Source: Chitinophagaceae bacterium
Lineage (GTDB): Bacteria; Bacteroidota; Bacteroidia; Cytophagales; Cytophagaceae
DNA: 64,000 nt
Direction: 5' to 3'
Assembly: GCA_028288405.1 (NCBI GenBank)
Contig: JAQBNS010000037.1
Span: forward strand, 1-64,000
Part shown: positions 9,058 through 18,900 of the stretch, piece after piece
Layout: the number at the start of each line of letters is the position of its first letter
Numbering within the stretch: the first letter of the stretch is position 1
The notes under the pieces: generated by a model
Databases searched by the model: none
Told to the model about the DNA's origin: nothing
Seen by the model: the letters and a program-made list of their open reading frames with translations, nothing else
Program-made: the position numbers and the translations under genes

Positions 9058-9696
9058 ATGGATATTGCGGGCATAAGAAAAGAATACAGGTTGCAACAAT
9101 TAAAGGAATCAGATATTCAACAAGATCCTTTGGTACAGTTTCAGAACTGGTTTCAGGCAGCTCTTGACGCAAAAGTCAATGAGCCCAATGCCATGAACCT
9201 TTCTACTGTGAAGGGTTCAGGCAGGCCTTCTTCGCGCATTGTCTTATTGAAAGGTGTGGAAGAAAACAGTTTTGTTTTTTATACCAACTACCAAAGCGAC
9301 AAAGCACAACAGCTGCAGCAACAACCTTACGCTTCTTTATGCTTCTTTTGGCCTGAGTTGGAGCGTCAGGTACGTGTAGAAGGAAAAGTAATAAAAGTTT
9401 CTGCCGCTACTTCCGATGCTTATTTTAAAAGCAGACCCCTCGCCAGTCGCCTTGGAGCATGGGCTTCACCGCAAAGTCAGATTATTTTGGGGAGAGAATC
9501 ATTAGAGCAAAATCTGGAAGAAGCCAAAAAGAAATTCACTTTAGATATTCCCAGACCGGAGCATTGGGGAGGTTACAAATTAATACCCGATTACATAGAA
9601 TTCTGGCAAGGCCGTGAAAGCAGGCTGCACGACAGGATCACGTATAGTTGGGATGGAGAGTTGAAGAAGTGGTCGATTAATAGATTAGCGCCATAG
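9058..9696 (+). CDS. pdxH: pyridoxamine 5'-phosphate oxidase
   Basis: A 212-residue FMN enzyme that oxidises pyridoxamine or pyridoxine 5'-phosphate to pyridoxal 5'-phosphate, the last step of vitamin B6 synthesis and salvage. Family segments in order are MNLSTV..GRPSSRIVLLKG, FYTNYQSDKAQQL, the FFWPELERQVRVEG strand, SRPLASRLGAWASPQS and the C-terminal WGGYKLIPDYIEFWQGRESRLHDR signature (quoted in part). The open frame extends upstream to 8893, but the ATG at 9058 gives the standard N-terminus MDIAGIRKEY and the standard length. The gene is convergent with bshB1, and a hairpin terminator lies between them. Confidence 0.96.
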   Translation: MDIAGIRKEYRLQQLKESDIQQDPLVQFQNWFQAALDAKVNEPNAMNLSTVKGSGRPSSRIVLLKGVEENSFVFYTNYQSDKAQQLQQQPYASLCFFWPELERQVRVEGKVIKVSAATSDAYFKSRPLASRLGAWASPQSQIILGRESLEQNLEEAKKKFTLDIPRPEHWGGYKLIPDYIEFWQGRESRLHDRITYSWDGELKKWSINRLAP

Positions 9697-9723
9697 TAAT
9701 GTTCACTCATTGATACATGCTGT

Positions 9724-9842
9724 CCAACCCCTAATCCCCTAAAGGGGACTGTTGGGTTCAAAATAAAGAGCTCATCGCTTGTATAGGCGATGAGCTTCTT
9801 TGCATAGTAAAATATAAAGTCCCCTTCAGGGGATTGAAGGGT
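9724..9842. repeat. inverted pair of CCCCTAA-type intergenic repeats
   Basis: A copy of ACCCCTAATCCCCTAAAG continued by GGGACT lies at about 9727-9750. A near-inverted copy (AGTCCCCTTCAGGGGATTG continued by AAGGGT) lies at about 9818-9842. Together they flank the pdxH/bshB1 terminator hairpin. Each arm also contains its own CCCCT...AGGGG hairpin. Similar words recur between genes in other Bacteroidota, as far as I recall. Confidence 0.6.
9770..9795. terminator. bidirectional terminator between pdxH and bshB1
   Basis: GCTCATCGC (9770-9778) pairs perfectly with GCGATGAGC (9787-9795). The stem has A-rich sequence on its left and T-rich on its right, suiting termination of both convergent genes. 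Confidence 0.7.
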
Positions 9843-9868
9843 GAGACAGATCGAATTTAAAAATCCGA

Positions 9869-10573
9869 TTACTTTAAATCAAACAGATTATTCACTCCTG
9901 GGATTTTTTCTACGGTAAATCCTTCCCCATATGTAAACCCAGATGAATGGCCAAACTCCAGGGCTCTGGCTTCCACGAATTTCAGAAATTCACCGGATGA
10001 AATATAGGTTTGTGGTTCTTTGCTTGCAGGATCGAAGAACTGACTTTTATAAGCTTTAATAGAAGCGATTTTCACTTCCCAAAAACTGGTAATGTCTACT
10101 ACGAAATCAGGTTTGATGTAACGATCCTGTATGTAATGATAGATCTGTTGAGGCCTCCAGGCGATCAGTCCATCTGTTTCAATTTTAGACAAGCCCGATA
10201 AGAAAGAAGCTCTCGATACGATGGCACTTCCTCTGCCGTGATCAGGATGTCTATCATACACTGCGTTGGCTATAACAATAGAAGGTTGGTAAGTGCGTAT
10301 CGCTTTAATGATCGCATGAAGCGATTGTTGATCGTCTTCAAAAAATCCATCCGCCAAGTGCAAGCATTCACGAACAGCTAATTTTAAAATGGAGGATGCT
10401 TCTTTTGCTTCCAGCGCCCTCAATTCTGGTGTACCTCTTGTTCCTAGTTCACCGGCTGTAAGGTCCACCACGCCTACTTTGTATCCTTTGGCAATGTGTG
10501 CCGCTATGGTTCCAGAACAACCCAATTCCGCATCATCCGGATGCGCTGCAAATATTAAGATGTCTAGTTTCAT
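9869..10573 (-). CDS. bshB1: bacillithiol biosynthesis deacetylase BshB1
   Basis: A 234-residue PIG-L/LmbE-like zinc deacetylase matching BshB1, which removes the acetyl group from GlcNAc-malate during bacillithiol synthesis. The zinc and catalytic motif AAHPDDAELGCSG is at residues 9-21 (His11, Asp13, Asp14), and the second metal motif HPDHGRGSA follows about 100 residues later. The N-terminal ADLTAGELGTRG-like segment (here VDLTAGELGTRG) and the ALEFGHSSGFTYGEGF C-terminus are typical of BshB1. It starts 10 bases after the M23-LysM gene stop and is probably co-transcribed. The other bacillithiol genes are not in the window. Confidence 0.93.
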   Translation of the reverse strand: MKLDILIFAAHPDDAELGCSGTIAAHIAKGYKVGVVDLTAGELGTRGTPELRALEAKEASSILKLAVRECLHLADGFFEDDQQSLHAIIKAIRTYQPSIVIANAVYDRHPDHGRGSAIVSRASFLSGLSKIETDGLIAWRPQQIYHYIQDRYIKPDFVVDITSFWEVKIASIKAYKSQFFDPASKEPQTYISSGEFLKFVEARALEFGHSSGFTYGEGFTVEKIPGVNNLFDLK

Positions 10574-10582
10574 GAGTTGCTG

Positions 10583-11629
10583 TTATCTGATCCGTAAACG
10601 TTGTCCTACCCTAAGTTTAGTACGCGTAGAAATGCGGTTTAGCTTAGCGATGCGACTCGTTGAGATACCATATTTGGCGGCGATTCTTCCCAATGTATCT
10701 CCTGGTCTTACCTTGTGGTAATACACTTTACGTGCTTCCTTTGCGTAGGCATAATGTTCCGGTGAAAGCGTAAACATGGGGCTACGCAATTTCATACCGG
10801 AAAAATCGTACATGGTTGTCGCGTCAAAGGCATTACCAGCATAGCGTACTTCAAAGTGCAAATGCGGTCCTGTACTGTGTCCGGTGTTTCCACCCATTCC
10901 AATCACTTCACCTGATTTCACGAATTGGCCGACTTCTACATTATACGCACTCATGTGTCCATACAATGTTTCCAATCCGTTGTAATGTCGGATGAGTACA
11001 TAGTTGCCATAACCACTCGGATTATAACGTGCAATGCGTACGATACCGTCAAAGCAAGCCATGATGGGATCACCAACATTCAATCCTATATCTGTACCAT
11101 AATGCCAGCGGTGCCAACGGTAGCCAAAGCCACTGGTTGTGCGGCATTGTGCCATAGGCATAGACCAAAACTGTCCCGAAAGCGTATCGTACAATTGGAT
11201 CGTTAAAGTATCCTTAAACTCAGATGGATCTATTTTATAAGGATCCACATTGCGTGAATCCCAGATGGCATAATACTCTGCAATGGTTACCCAAACAGAA
11301 TCAATATTCAATTGTTCCGCAACTTCCACAATGGATGTTTCGCCTTCCCCTTCTTCTTCACCATCTCCGTCTTCGTCGCCATAGTAAGTGGTATCCTCAC
11401 TCACTAAACTAGGATTTCTATGAGGATTGAAAAGTGTTCCTGTCTCAGAGATTACAGTGGATGTGTCTGAAAAATTCTCTTCAAATAAGGATTCGTCCAC
11501 ATCCGGTGTGCTGTATTCTATGGTGGGCGCTTTGATCTGAAGAAAGTCTCGCCCTTTCTTCTGCGCTTGCGCATGGAAACTCATCAGTACAACTAACATT
11601 CCTGCCAGGCAGGTGATTACTTTCTGCAT
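10583..11629 (-). CDS. secreted M23 metallopeptidase with C-terminal LysM
   Basis: A 348-residue cell-wall endopeptidase candidate. An N-terminal signal peptide (about residues 1-22, ending HAQAQ) is followed by an acidic linker with a DGEEEGEGE stretch. The M23 domain spans about 160-265, with zinc ligands His176 and Asp180 (HYGTD) and His258 (HLHFE), plus His225 and His256. A single LysM domain (about 304-347) should bind peptidoglycan. All metal ligands are present, so it is probably active, cleaving peptide cross-links in the periplasm. It is upstream of bshB1 on the same strand. A terminator hairpin separates it from trxB. Confidence 0.92.
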   Translation of the reverse strand: MQKVITCLAGMLVVLMSFHAQAQKKGRDFLQIKAPTIEYSTPDVDESLFEENFSDTSTVISETGTLFNPHRNPSLVSEDTTYYGDEDGDGEEEGEGETSIVEVAEQLNIDSVWVTIAEYYAIWDSRNVDPYKIDPSEFKDTLTIQLYDTLSGQFWSMPMAQCRTTSGFGYRWHRWHYGTDIGLNVGDPIMACFDGIVRIARYNPSGYGNYVLIRHYNGLETLYGHMSAYNVEVGQFVKSGEVIGMGGNTGHSTGPHLHFEVRYAGNAFDATTMYDFSGMKLRSPMFTLSPEHYAYAKEARKVYYHKVRPGDTLGRIAAKYGISTSRIAKLNRISTRTKLRVGQRLRIR

Positions 11630-11643
11630 TCCTATTTATTAAT

Positions 11644-11690
11644 AAAGCGTGTACTAGAACGAAATTGAATCCATTCTTAGTACACGCTTT
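11644..11690 (-). terminator. terminator hairpin downstream of trxB
   Basis: AAAGCGTGTACTA (11644-11656) is perfectly complementary to TAGTACACGCTTT (11678-11690). It lies 12 bases past the trxB stop, before the M23 gene. The T tract after it on the minus strand is broken, so termination may be partial. Confidence 0.65.
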
Positions 11691-11701
11691 TTCATTTCCA
11701 T

Positions 11702-12652
11702 TTATTTCTCTACTTCAGCCGCTTCAATCGCAGCAAGGTATCTCTCCGCATCTAAAGCCGCCATACAACCTGTACCAGCAGCTGTTACTGCTTGACGATA
11801 GACATTGTCCTGTGCATCGCCACAAGCGAATACACCTTCTACATTGGTTTTAGTAGTACCGGGAATAGTCTTAATGTATCCATGATCGTCCATGTCTATC
11901 CATTCACTGAAAATAGACGTATTGGGCTGATGACCGATGGCTACAAAGAATCCGGTAACATCTAATGTTCTTTTTTCACCTGTAACCGAATTGACCACTC
12001 GTGCTCCATCTACCAATTTGTCACCCAATATTTCCTCCGTGCTGGTGTTGAATAAGACTTCAATGTTGTGAGTATGCAATACACGCTTCTGCATGATTTT
12101 ACTGGCTCTCATTTCTTCCTTACGCACAATCATATAAACTTTCTTACATAATTTAGCCAGGTAACTCGCTTCTTCACAAGCCGTATCTCCTGCACCTACG
12201 ATCGCTACATCCTGGTTTCTGAAAAAGAAGCCGTCACATACCGCACAAGCAGATACTCCATTACCGTTCAATCGAGCTTCAGAAGGCAAGCCTAACCATT
12301 TAGCAGATGCTCCGGTAGAAATGATCACTGTGGTGGCTTCAATAGTAAGCTTGTCATCTATGGTCACTATATGAGTATGTCCGCTAAAATCAACGGCTGT
12401 TGCCATACCAAAACGAATGTCTGCACCGAAACGCGCTGCCTGTTTTTGAAGATCTTCCATCATTTGAGGCCCCATGATGCCATCAGGATAACCCGGGAAA
12501 TTTTCAACATCATTAGTGATCATTAATTGTCCGCCGGGTTGGCTTCCTTGATACAACACTGGTTTAAGTCCAGCTCTCGATGCATAAATAGCAGCAGTAT
12601 AACCTGCAGGTCCTGATCCAATAATGAGGCAGCTTACTTTTTCAACAGACAT
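11702..12652 (-). CDS. trxB: thioredoxin-disulfide reductase
   Basis: A 316-residue low-molecular-weight thioredoxin reductase, an FAD enzyme that passes electrons from NADPH to thioredoxin in the cytoplasm. The FAD-binding GSGPAG motif is at residues 12-17, and the redox-active CAVC is at Cys136-Cys139. The NADPH-binding segment is VGAGDTACEEA, and the C-terminal FAD motif is VFACGDAQD. Length and order are standard. It is a single gene with a hairpin on each side, and it sits beside bshB1 and thus among thiol-related genes, although the two are not in the same operon. Confidence 0.96.
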   Translation of the reverse strand: MSVEKVSCLIIGSGPAGYTAAIYASRAGLKPVLYQGSQPGGQLMITNDVENFPGYPDGIMGPQMMEDLQKQAARFGADIRFGMATAVDFSGHTHIVTIDDKLTIEATTVIISTGASAKWLGLPSEARLNGNGVSACAVCDGFFFRNQDVAIVGAGDTACEEASYLAKLCKKVYMIVRKEEMRASKIMQKRVLHTHNIEVLFNTSTEEILGDKLVDGARVVNSVTGEKRTLDVTGFFVAIGHQPNTSIFSEWIDMDDHGYIKTIPGTTKTNVEGVFACGDAQDNVYRQAVTAAGTGCMAALDAERYLAAIEAAEVEK

Positions 12653-12737
12653 AATCGTATTAATTGTGTTTATAATGGGTTAAATATCGCTAAAATCCTG
12701 CTTTATGCCAAATGGATTACTCCACATCCCTAAAACA

Positions 12738-12766
12738 GCGAAAGAGGGGTATTTCCCCTCTTTCGC
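12738..12766 (-). terminator. terminator hairpin after the transglycosylase-like T9SS cargo gene
   Basis: GCGAAAGAGGGG (12738-12749) pairs perfectly with CCCCTCTTTCGC (12755-12766), a 12-bp stem with a 5-base loop. It lies 54 bases past the stop of the 976-residue cargo gene, upstream of trxB. Confidence 0.75.
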
Positions 12767-12819
12767 TAACAAATAAGACCTTCAATTAGTTGACTGATCA
12801 AATCAATCCTTAATAATAT

Positions 12820-15750
12820 TTATTCTTTAATCAGTTTTTGAATAGATATGCTTTCATCAGGCTTTTGAACATGAAGTATATAAGCTCCTCTTGAGAGCGT
12901 TTCACCAACAACTGTTGTACTGTTTGAGGAGATCGTTTTACGTTCGGCTACATTACCCAATACATCATAAATAACAAGGCTGATGTTTTCTTCTTCTTCG
13001 CTTTCTACCAACACATTAAAGCTATTGACACTAGGATTTGGATATACAGTCAGACTCAATTTCTTTAAACCTTCTACTGCTTTTATAGCTGAGTACATTT
13101 TGGTACCGTTCACATCGTATTCCGCAATGCGGTAATAAACGGTACCCCTTACAGCATAATGATCCACATAACTATAGGATTGTAAAGAAGAAGAAAATCC
13201 CGCTGCTGATAAGGTTCCTAAGCCAACGAAGTGTACGCCATCGCTACTACGCTCCACCTGAAAATAGGACGCATTTTCTTCAATGGCCGTACTCCAATTC
13301 AATTGAACAGCTTGCTCACCCAATAAGAAAGCGTTAAACGAAACAAAGTTAACAGGCAGTGCTGCAGCACAGGTAGGCTGAATAATCAACGTATCTGTTA
13401 ATTTACAAGCACTGTTGGTCGGATGCTGTGCGGTAACGGTATAAGTCGTTGGCGTATTAAATGTAATGGCGATAGTTCCGTTACTGGCCTTAGCCGTATT
13501 AGTCATGGTTGTTAACGCAGGAGCCCAAGTATAAGTGTAAGCTGGAAGTGCAGGTGTAGGACAAGTAACAGTATAAGAACCTGCATGGTAAGGACCAGAG
13601 TTGGAAGCACCAATAGGTGCTACTATGGTGCTTACGAGAATATTATTTTCATCGTAAATCCTAGTAGTATAAGGCATTGTTTGAAAAGGTATAGTTAACG
13701 CTATATAAATATCAATTTTATCACCTGTATTTAATGTCATGACTTGCTCATTGAGCTGAACATTATTATACTGGTCAATTTCAGGTTTTATTGCTACTCT
13801 GTTGTATTTATCAAGCGTTGAAATTCCTGTTGATGTAACAATACCGACGTTTACCTGATTTTCCCATTGGAAAAAATTGTCTACATAGGTTTGAACTTTC
13901 CAGTTGCATGGAGCCGGTAATTCCTTTAGGTCTGCTTTTACTGTAGCGGTACACTTGTCTGCGGAAAGAGAAACTTTTGTGGCGTCAATGTACTCGTTAA
14001 TGGCTGTCGTATAATTAACAATGACATTGGTATACGCTTTACAAGCAGAATTGGAAAGGTCTTCCAGTACTATATTATAAGCGCCATCACGCAAGTTATT
14101 GATGGCAACAGTGCTCCCGGTAGAATTAAATGAATTAGAAACCGGACCTAATGGAGTGTTGGCGGTATACGTTACTTTATAGTTTGCAGGAGCATTGGTT
14201 AATGTCAAATTGATTTTACCTGCATTCATTCCTGTACAAGGTGTATTGACAGAAGCTCCGGTGGCCGTGAAGCTACAGCTGCTACAATTACTTACGGTTA
14301 CTTTAAATCCATTGAGATTTCTGGAATCCTGACAAGAGCTTTGGGTATTACTATATACGGTATAACAACCCGCACTATTGCAAATCTGCGCAGCGTAACG
14401 GAATATCCCCGTAGCTGTTGGGGTTATGGTTATCGTTCTGCCTGTTCCCAATAATGTACCCGAAGTAGAATTGGCAAACCATTTATACGTTGGCGTTGCA
14501 CCTCCTCCGGCATCTACTACCAATTCAAGTGTAACCGAGTTTCCTAAACACATGGTAGTTGAACCATCCAGGATCTCTACATGACCATAAGGAAGCGTAG
14601 CGCCAGAACAGTTTAAAGCACCGCCAGTTGGTGAGCCTTCCACATAGCTTGGTCGCTCCAATGGTAATCTTAAAATGATGGCATCGATGACAGAACCGAA
14701 TTGTTCAAAAGGAATAGTACCAGCAATAGAACCTGCCTTAGCCACGAATGCCGCTTGTACGTAAGGCGTAACATCAGTAGCAAAATTAAGTTCCGGATAC
14801 ATATTTTTTATAATGCCTAAGTAATGGGTAACATCAGCCCATGCTATATTATTATTGTAATAGCCCCCCCAAGTACTGCCTGCAGGATAATCACAATAAG
14901 ACGTATTGTTTTCAAATACGGAAATCCACTTGGCTATATCGTTGGCATAACCTGCTGTAGCAGCCGGTAAACCTGTCCAGCAACCAGGGCCGGTAGCATC
15001 GAGAATAGGTTTTGCACTTAGAAATGCGTTAGGACCTGCGTTGTAGTTTGACGCTGTCATTTTCTCATAGGAATAGGCATCGTATTGACGTTTACAATCT
15101 ACATTCTTATAAAAATTCCAGCCCATGTTGTAGTTGAAAATCTGGCCTGTATAATCATCATAATAGGCTTTAACCAACGCACTGGCTTCGTAACCGTCTA
15201 CGCCTTCCATCAGTGTATGATAATTGGCCGTTGGAAAACGACCATAAGGATAAGCTTGTTGTAAGGCAGAATAGGCTGACGTAGGTCCTTCAATTTGCAA
15301 GCAACCGTTGTTGATTTGCGCAGCATACACAGTTGCCGGGTTATAAGCAATAGGTACTTGTGAAGCATTACTCCAGGTCAATCCAGTTGCACAGCGTAAT
15401 TCTGTTTCCTGTACTAACGTGGCCATCCAATAACCAATCTTGGGATACTCTACTCGTTGATTTACATTTCTCGCATAATTCCACGCTACAGCTGTAGCAA
15501 TGGCCCAGCTTGGTTTATTCAAAGGAATATATCCCGGTCTAAATTCAGTGGGAGTTCTCTCCACAATTCCCTGACCTAACCAAAGTCCGAGAGGACGTGC
15601 GGGGTCAGTAGGAATTTCGGCTTTGATATAAGCCAAAGTGTCGAAGCTCGTTTTCTTAGGTAATGCAGGACAATTATTTTGTCCATACGAAGAGTTTACC
15701 ATGAGAAGCGAAACAAAAGTCGGGAGGAGTAGTAACCAACTGTTTTTCAT
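12820..15750 (-). CDS. T9SS type A cargo protein with a lytic-transglycosylase-like N-terminus
   Basis: A 976-residue secreted protein. It has a signal peptide (about 1-23, ending SSYGQ) and a C-terminal type A sorting domain (about 895-976, starting near VYPNPSVNSFNV and ending SIQKLIKE). Between them are Ig/PKD-like segments with repeated cysteines and an LNWSTAIEENASYFQVERS fibronectin-like segment before the sorting domain. The first 280 residues are unusual. They show, in order, a QETEL motif (Glu115/Glu117), NNGCLQIEGPTSAY, ASNYNAGP (about 233-240) and GYANDIAKW, which parallel the catalytic Glu, GLMQ, AYNAGP and final helix of SLT-type lytic transglycosylases. I infer a divergent lysozyme-fold enzyme acting on glycan outside the cell. 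It lies downstream of the PorU/PorV-type genes on the same strand, with a 166-base gap. Confidence 0.78.
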   Translation of the reverse strand: MKNSWLLLLPTFVSLLMVNSSYGQNNCPALPKKTSFDTLAYIKAEIPTDPARPLGLWLGQGIVERTPTEFRPGYIPLNKPSWAIATAVAWNYARNVNQRVEYPKIGYWMATLVQETELRCATGLTWSNASQVPIAYNPATVYAAQINNGCLQIEGPTSAYSALQQAYPYGRFPTANYHTLMEGVDGYEASALVKAYYDDYTGQIFNYNMGWNFYKNVDCKRQYDAYSYEKMTASNYNAGPNAFLSAKPILDATGPGCWTGLPAATAGYANDIAKWISVFENNTSYCDYPAGSTWGGYYNNNIAWADVTHYLGIIKNMYPELNFATDVTPYVQAAFVAKAGSIAGTIPFEQFGSVIDAIILRLPLERPSYVEGSPTGGALNCSGATLPYGHVEILDGSTTMCLGNSVTLELVVDAGGGATPTYKWFANSTSGTLLGTGRTITITPTATGIFRYAAQICNSAGCYTVYSNTQSSCQDSRNLNGFKVTVSNCSSCSFTATGASVNTPCTGMNAGKINLTLTNAPANYKVTYTANTPLGPVSNSFNSTGSTVAINNLRDGAYNIVLEDLSNSACKAYTNVIVNYTTAINEYIDATKVSLSADKCTATVKADLKELPAPCNWKVQTYVDNFFQWENQVNVGIVTSTGISTLDKYNRVAIKPEIDQYNNVQLNEQVMTLNTGDKIDIYIALTIPFQTMPYTTRIYDENNILVSTIVAPIGASNSGPYHAGSYTVTCPTPALPAYTYTWAPALTTMTNTAKASNGTIAITFNTPTTYTVTAQHPTNSACKLTDTLIIQPTCAAALPVNFVSFNAFLLGEQAVQLNWSTAIEENASYFQVERSSDGVHFVGLGTLSAAGFSSSLQSYSYVDHYAVRGTVYYRIAEYDVNGTKMYSAIKAVEGLKKLSLTVYPNPSVNSFNVLVESEEEENISLVIYDVLGNVAERKTISSNSTTVVGETLSRGAYILHVQKPDESISIQKLIKE

Positions 15751-15916
15751 CTTATTATTCGGAATTAACGTTTATTGTACGGGTTTTGTCTGGAGTAATC
15801 GTACAACATAAAGCAGTAATAATCATACTTTATACTATGCAATATGCTAAAGTAACCGTTGCTAAACGAACGTATGTAATAAAATGATACTATTCCGCTA
15901 AAAAAATGGACTCAAA

Positions 15917-18900
15917 CTACCTTAAAATGTAGAGTTTACCATAACCTTTCTTAAAGGCTTTATCTCCAGATGTTTCCCTATGGTCAAATTTATCGTTCTG
16001 GTTCTTGATAATGACTCTATAGATGTATACGCCATTGGCCAGTTTATCTCCAAATTCGTCTCTCCCATCCCAGGCATAGTCTGTAATGTTATCTCCAATA
16101 TGTATGTTTCCTAGTTCCGATTTGAAAATTTCACGCACAACCTTGCCCGATACCGTCATGATCTGGATTTTGATGTCTTCTGGTATGTCTTTGCCGGTTA
16201 AGCTAAATACAAAACGGCAACTGGTAGAAAATGGATTGGGATAAGGATAGAAATTGGTAATGGTAGACTCATTTACCACTTCAAAGTTGATCTCCAGGTT
16301 TTGATTACTGGATCTGTTTCCTGAAGCATCTTTACCTTGGATGACCAATTTGTATTTTCCATTTATAAAATCACTGTTCGGTTTGAACTCTACCCTAAAC
16401 TTACTTTTATCGATTGGATCTTGTCCCCAAATTGGAGTCGTATAAATCGAGCTCCCCTTCTGCACAACTGTTGACACTCCATTAGGATCAATAAGCGTGA
16501 TGGTAAGTGTAGTACTATCCCCCATGCTTAGCAAATTATTATTATCGGCTAAGGTAATAGCAATGTATGGACTTGGAGAAACAACGTCGCCGTCGAAGAT
16601 GTGTACACCGTCAAACATGGCTCCAATGACCGGATGTGTTTTATCTTCCTGCACATTGAAAGCGACTTCCTGCACATTGTTTTGATAATACACTTCACGC
16701 TGCAGCTTTGGATTAACATAGACTTGCAGCACATTTCTACCGACTGATGTGCCTATGTTTACGGTATAGTAAAATATTGTATCATGACCATGAGGCAGTA
16801 ATCCAATGGTAATTGTATCTCTCTTCAAACTTCCTCTGTCATTTCTTAAGGTAAAGACGACTCGAAGAGGTTGAGTAAAATCTACATTGGAAATGTTAGT
16901 AAAAGCGAAAGGTAATGTAAACGACTCTCCCTGATTCTTATCTGTAACTGTGTACTTATCTACTCCTGCAAGGAACGGATCAATGGTACCTTCTGGTGCA
17001 GGTCCGTATATCACTTGCCATTTTTTCAGATAAGCCGGTGTAAAATCCGTGGTATCCGCAGTGTTCATCAATAAGCGGATGTAAGGGAACGATGCGACAG
17101 GCACAAGTGGTGCAAGGTCTACATCTCCTACCAGAGGCACTCCTATGGTATCTATTTCTTTTCCTTCCACGTTGATACGAATCACTTTTAACTCTGCGAA
17201 GTCGTCGTTAGTTAGTTGTACCGTTTTATACATCGTACCCCAGGAAGTGGCCGGACCGATCAAGGTAGAAGTTAGAGAACCGCTTTTGTAGCGACCTACT
17301 AATTGATAATCCATTGTTAAAATATCAGAAACATTTGTAGAATACAATTCCTGTAAAGGTATAGTACCTGCTCTTTTTCTAGTCAACAACATGTAGCCTT
17401 TGTCGGAAGCCAAATTAGCAAGGTGTTGTGCTCCAAATTGGCTGCTCAATAAATTTCTCAAACTGGCACTCCACGTATCATATTCCGAACGCCCTGAAGT
17501 CATGAACAAAATGAATTCATCTTTTTTAACTGTGTTCAAAAAGTTTTCCAAAATAGCCTGATCGCCACTACTGTATAAATTCAAAAACCGATGTGCTACT
17601 GGATGCTCCGTGCCACATCGTAAAGAAGGATCCACTAAATAAGGAACTGTAGTTTCAGCATCAAAAACAATGACATAAGCACCGTCCAGTAAGCCACATG
17701 CCGGTTCCAGCCCACCGATGAATTGCAATAAGTTATTGTTATTGTATCCAATCTCCTGGTTGTTGACATTATCAGCCTGCGTTGTTGCTGTGATTCTGCC
17801 TGTATTGGTGGTGAACGACAATGCACCTTGTGGAGAAATCGTCATGCGTTTGTACGTATCTTTAAACAACTGAGGGTACTCACTCTGAGACCATCCGTCA
17901 GGACTGTTTTTAATATAGATGAATGAACTTTCACTCCACAAGGTATCTTCTCCGGGTGTAAGGTCATCGAAACGAATTCTCCAATAATAGACCAAACTAT
18001 CCGATGGCAATACATCCGTTAACAACGTTTGTGTAAACGTTACCAATGCTCCGGAGGAAATTGTTTTTATAATCCTTGCAGGGCTGTTGTACAAATGGCT
18101 GGTATCTATTTCTACATGATAATTTTTTGCTGACTGAAATAAATCAATCGACTGCGCCACAAAATTAACGGGCTGATCATGGACAACACTGTATTCAATA
18201 GGATACAAACAAGACACCGAACTGAGGGGTACAAAATATTCTAAGGTGGCAACATTGTTATTCTCATTGAATTCAGCAATAGAATCTCCCGGATCTACCA
18301 TGATTTCAAATTTGTTGATGCCTAAAAGCTTAGGCTCCTTACCCAAAATAGTGTAAACGAATGTATCTACATAACCAATCGGATTAAGGTTGATGATGGG
18401 ATATGTTTTATCAATGACTACTGTGTTGTTATTGGTTACGGTATGCCTTATCCTTACCTGCAACGGCTTAGGACTTCGCAAACCATAGTTGGTGATGGGA
18501 ATGGCTATACCAAACGAATCTGACATGGCTGAAATAGGTCCGCTGCCAAATGCCTTGATGAAGACCTTCTTCTCGCCTACTTCTGCGTCGCCGGCAATGG
18601 CATAGTCCGTCTTTAGTGGTTTGTAGAGTTTAACTGTTGGGTCACCTTGTAAGACAAATTGTGTAGCCTGAGTATGTACAATGGCTTTGCTATCGATATC
18701 AAAAGTTCTGGGCTCCCAATAAGTTAAAAACGTATCCAACGTTTTGCTCTGCACATCACCGATAGATGAATTAATGAAGCGACTATCTGCAAAATTGAAG
18801 TTGTAGAAATAAGTCGTATAGGACTGCATATAGTTTGGATAACCAATATCGCCGTGTCCAAGTGTCAGCAATGCTCCTTTTTCGGGTGTCATGATCCAGT

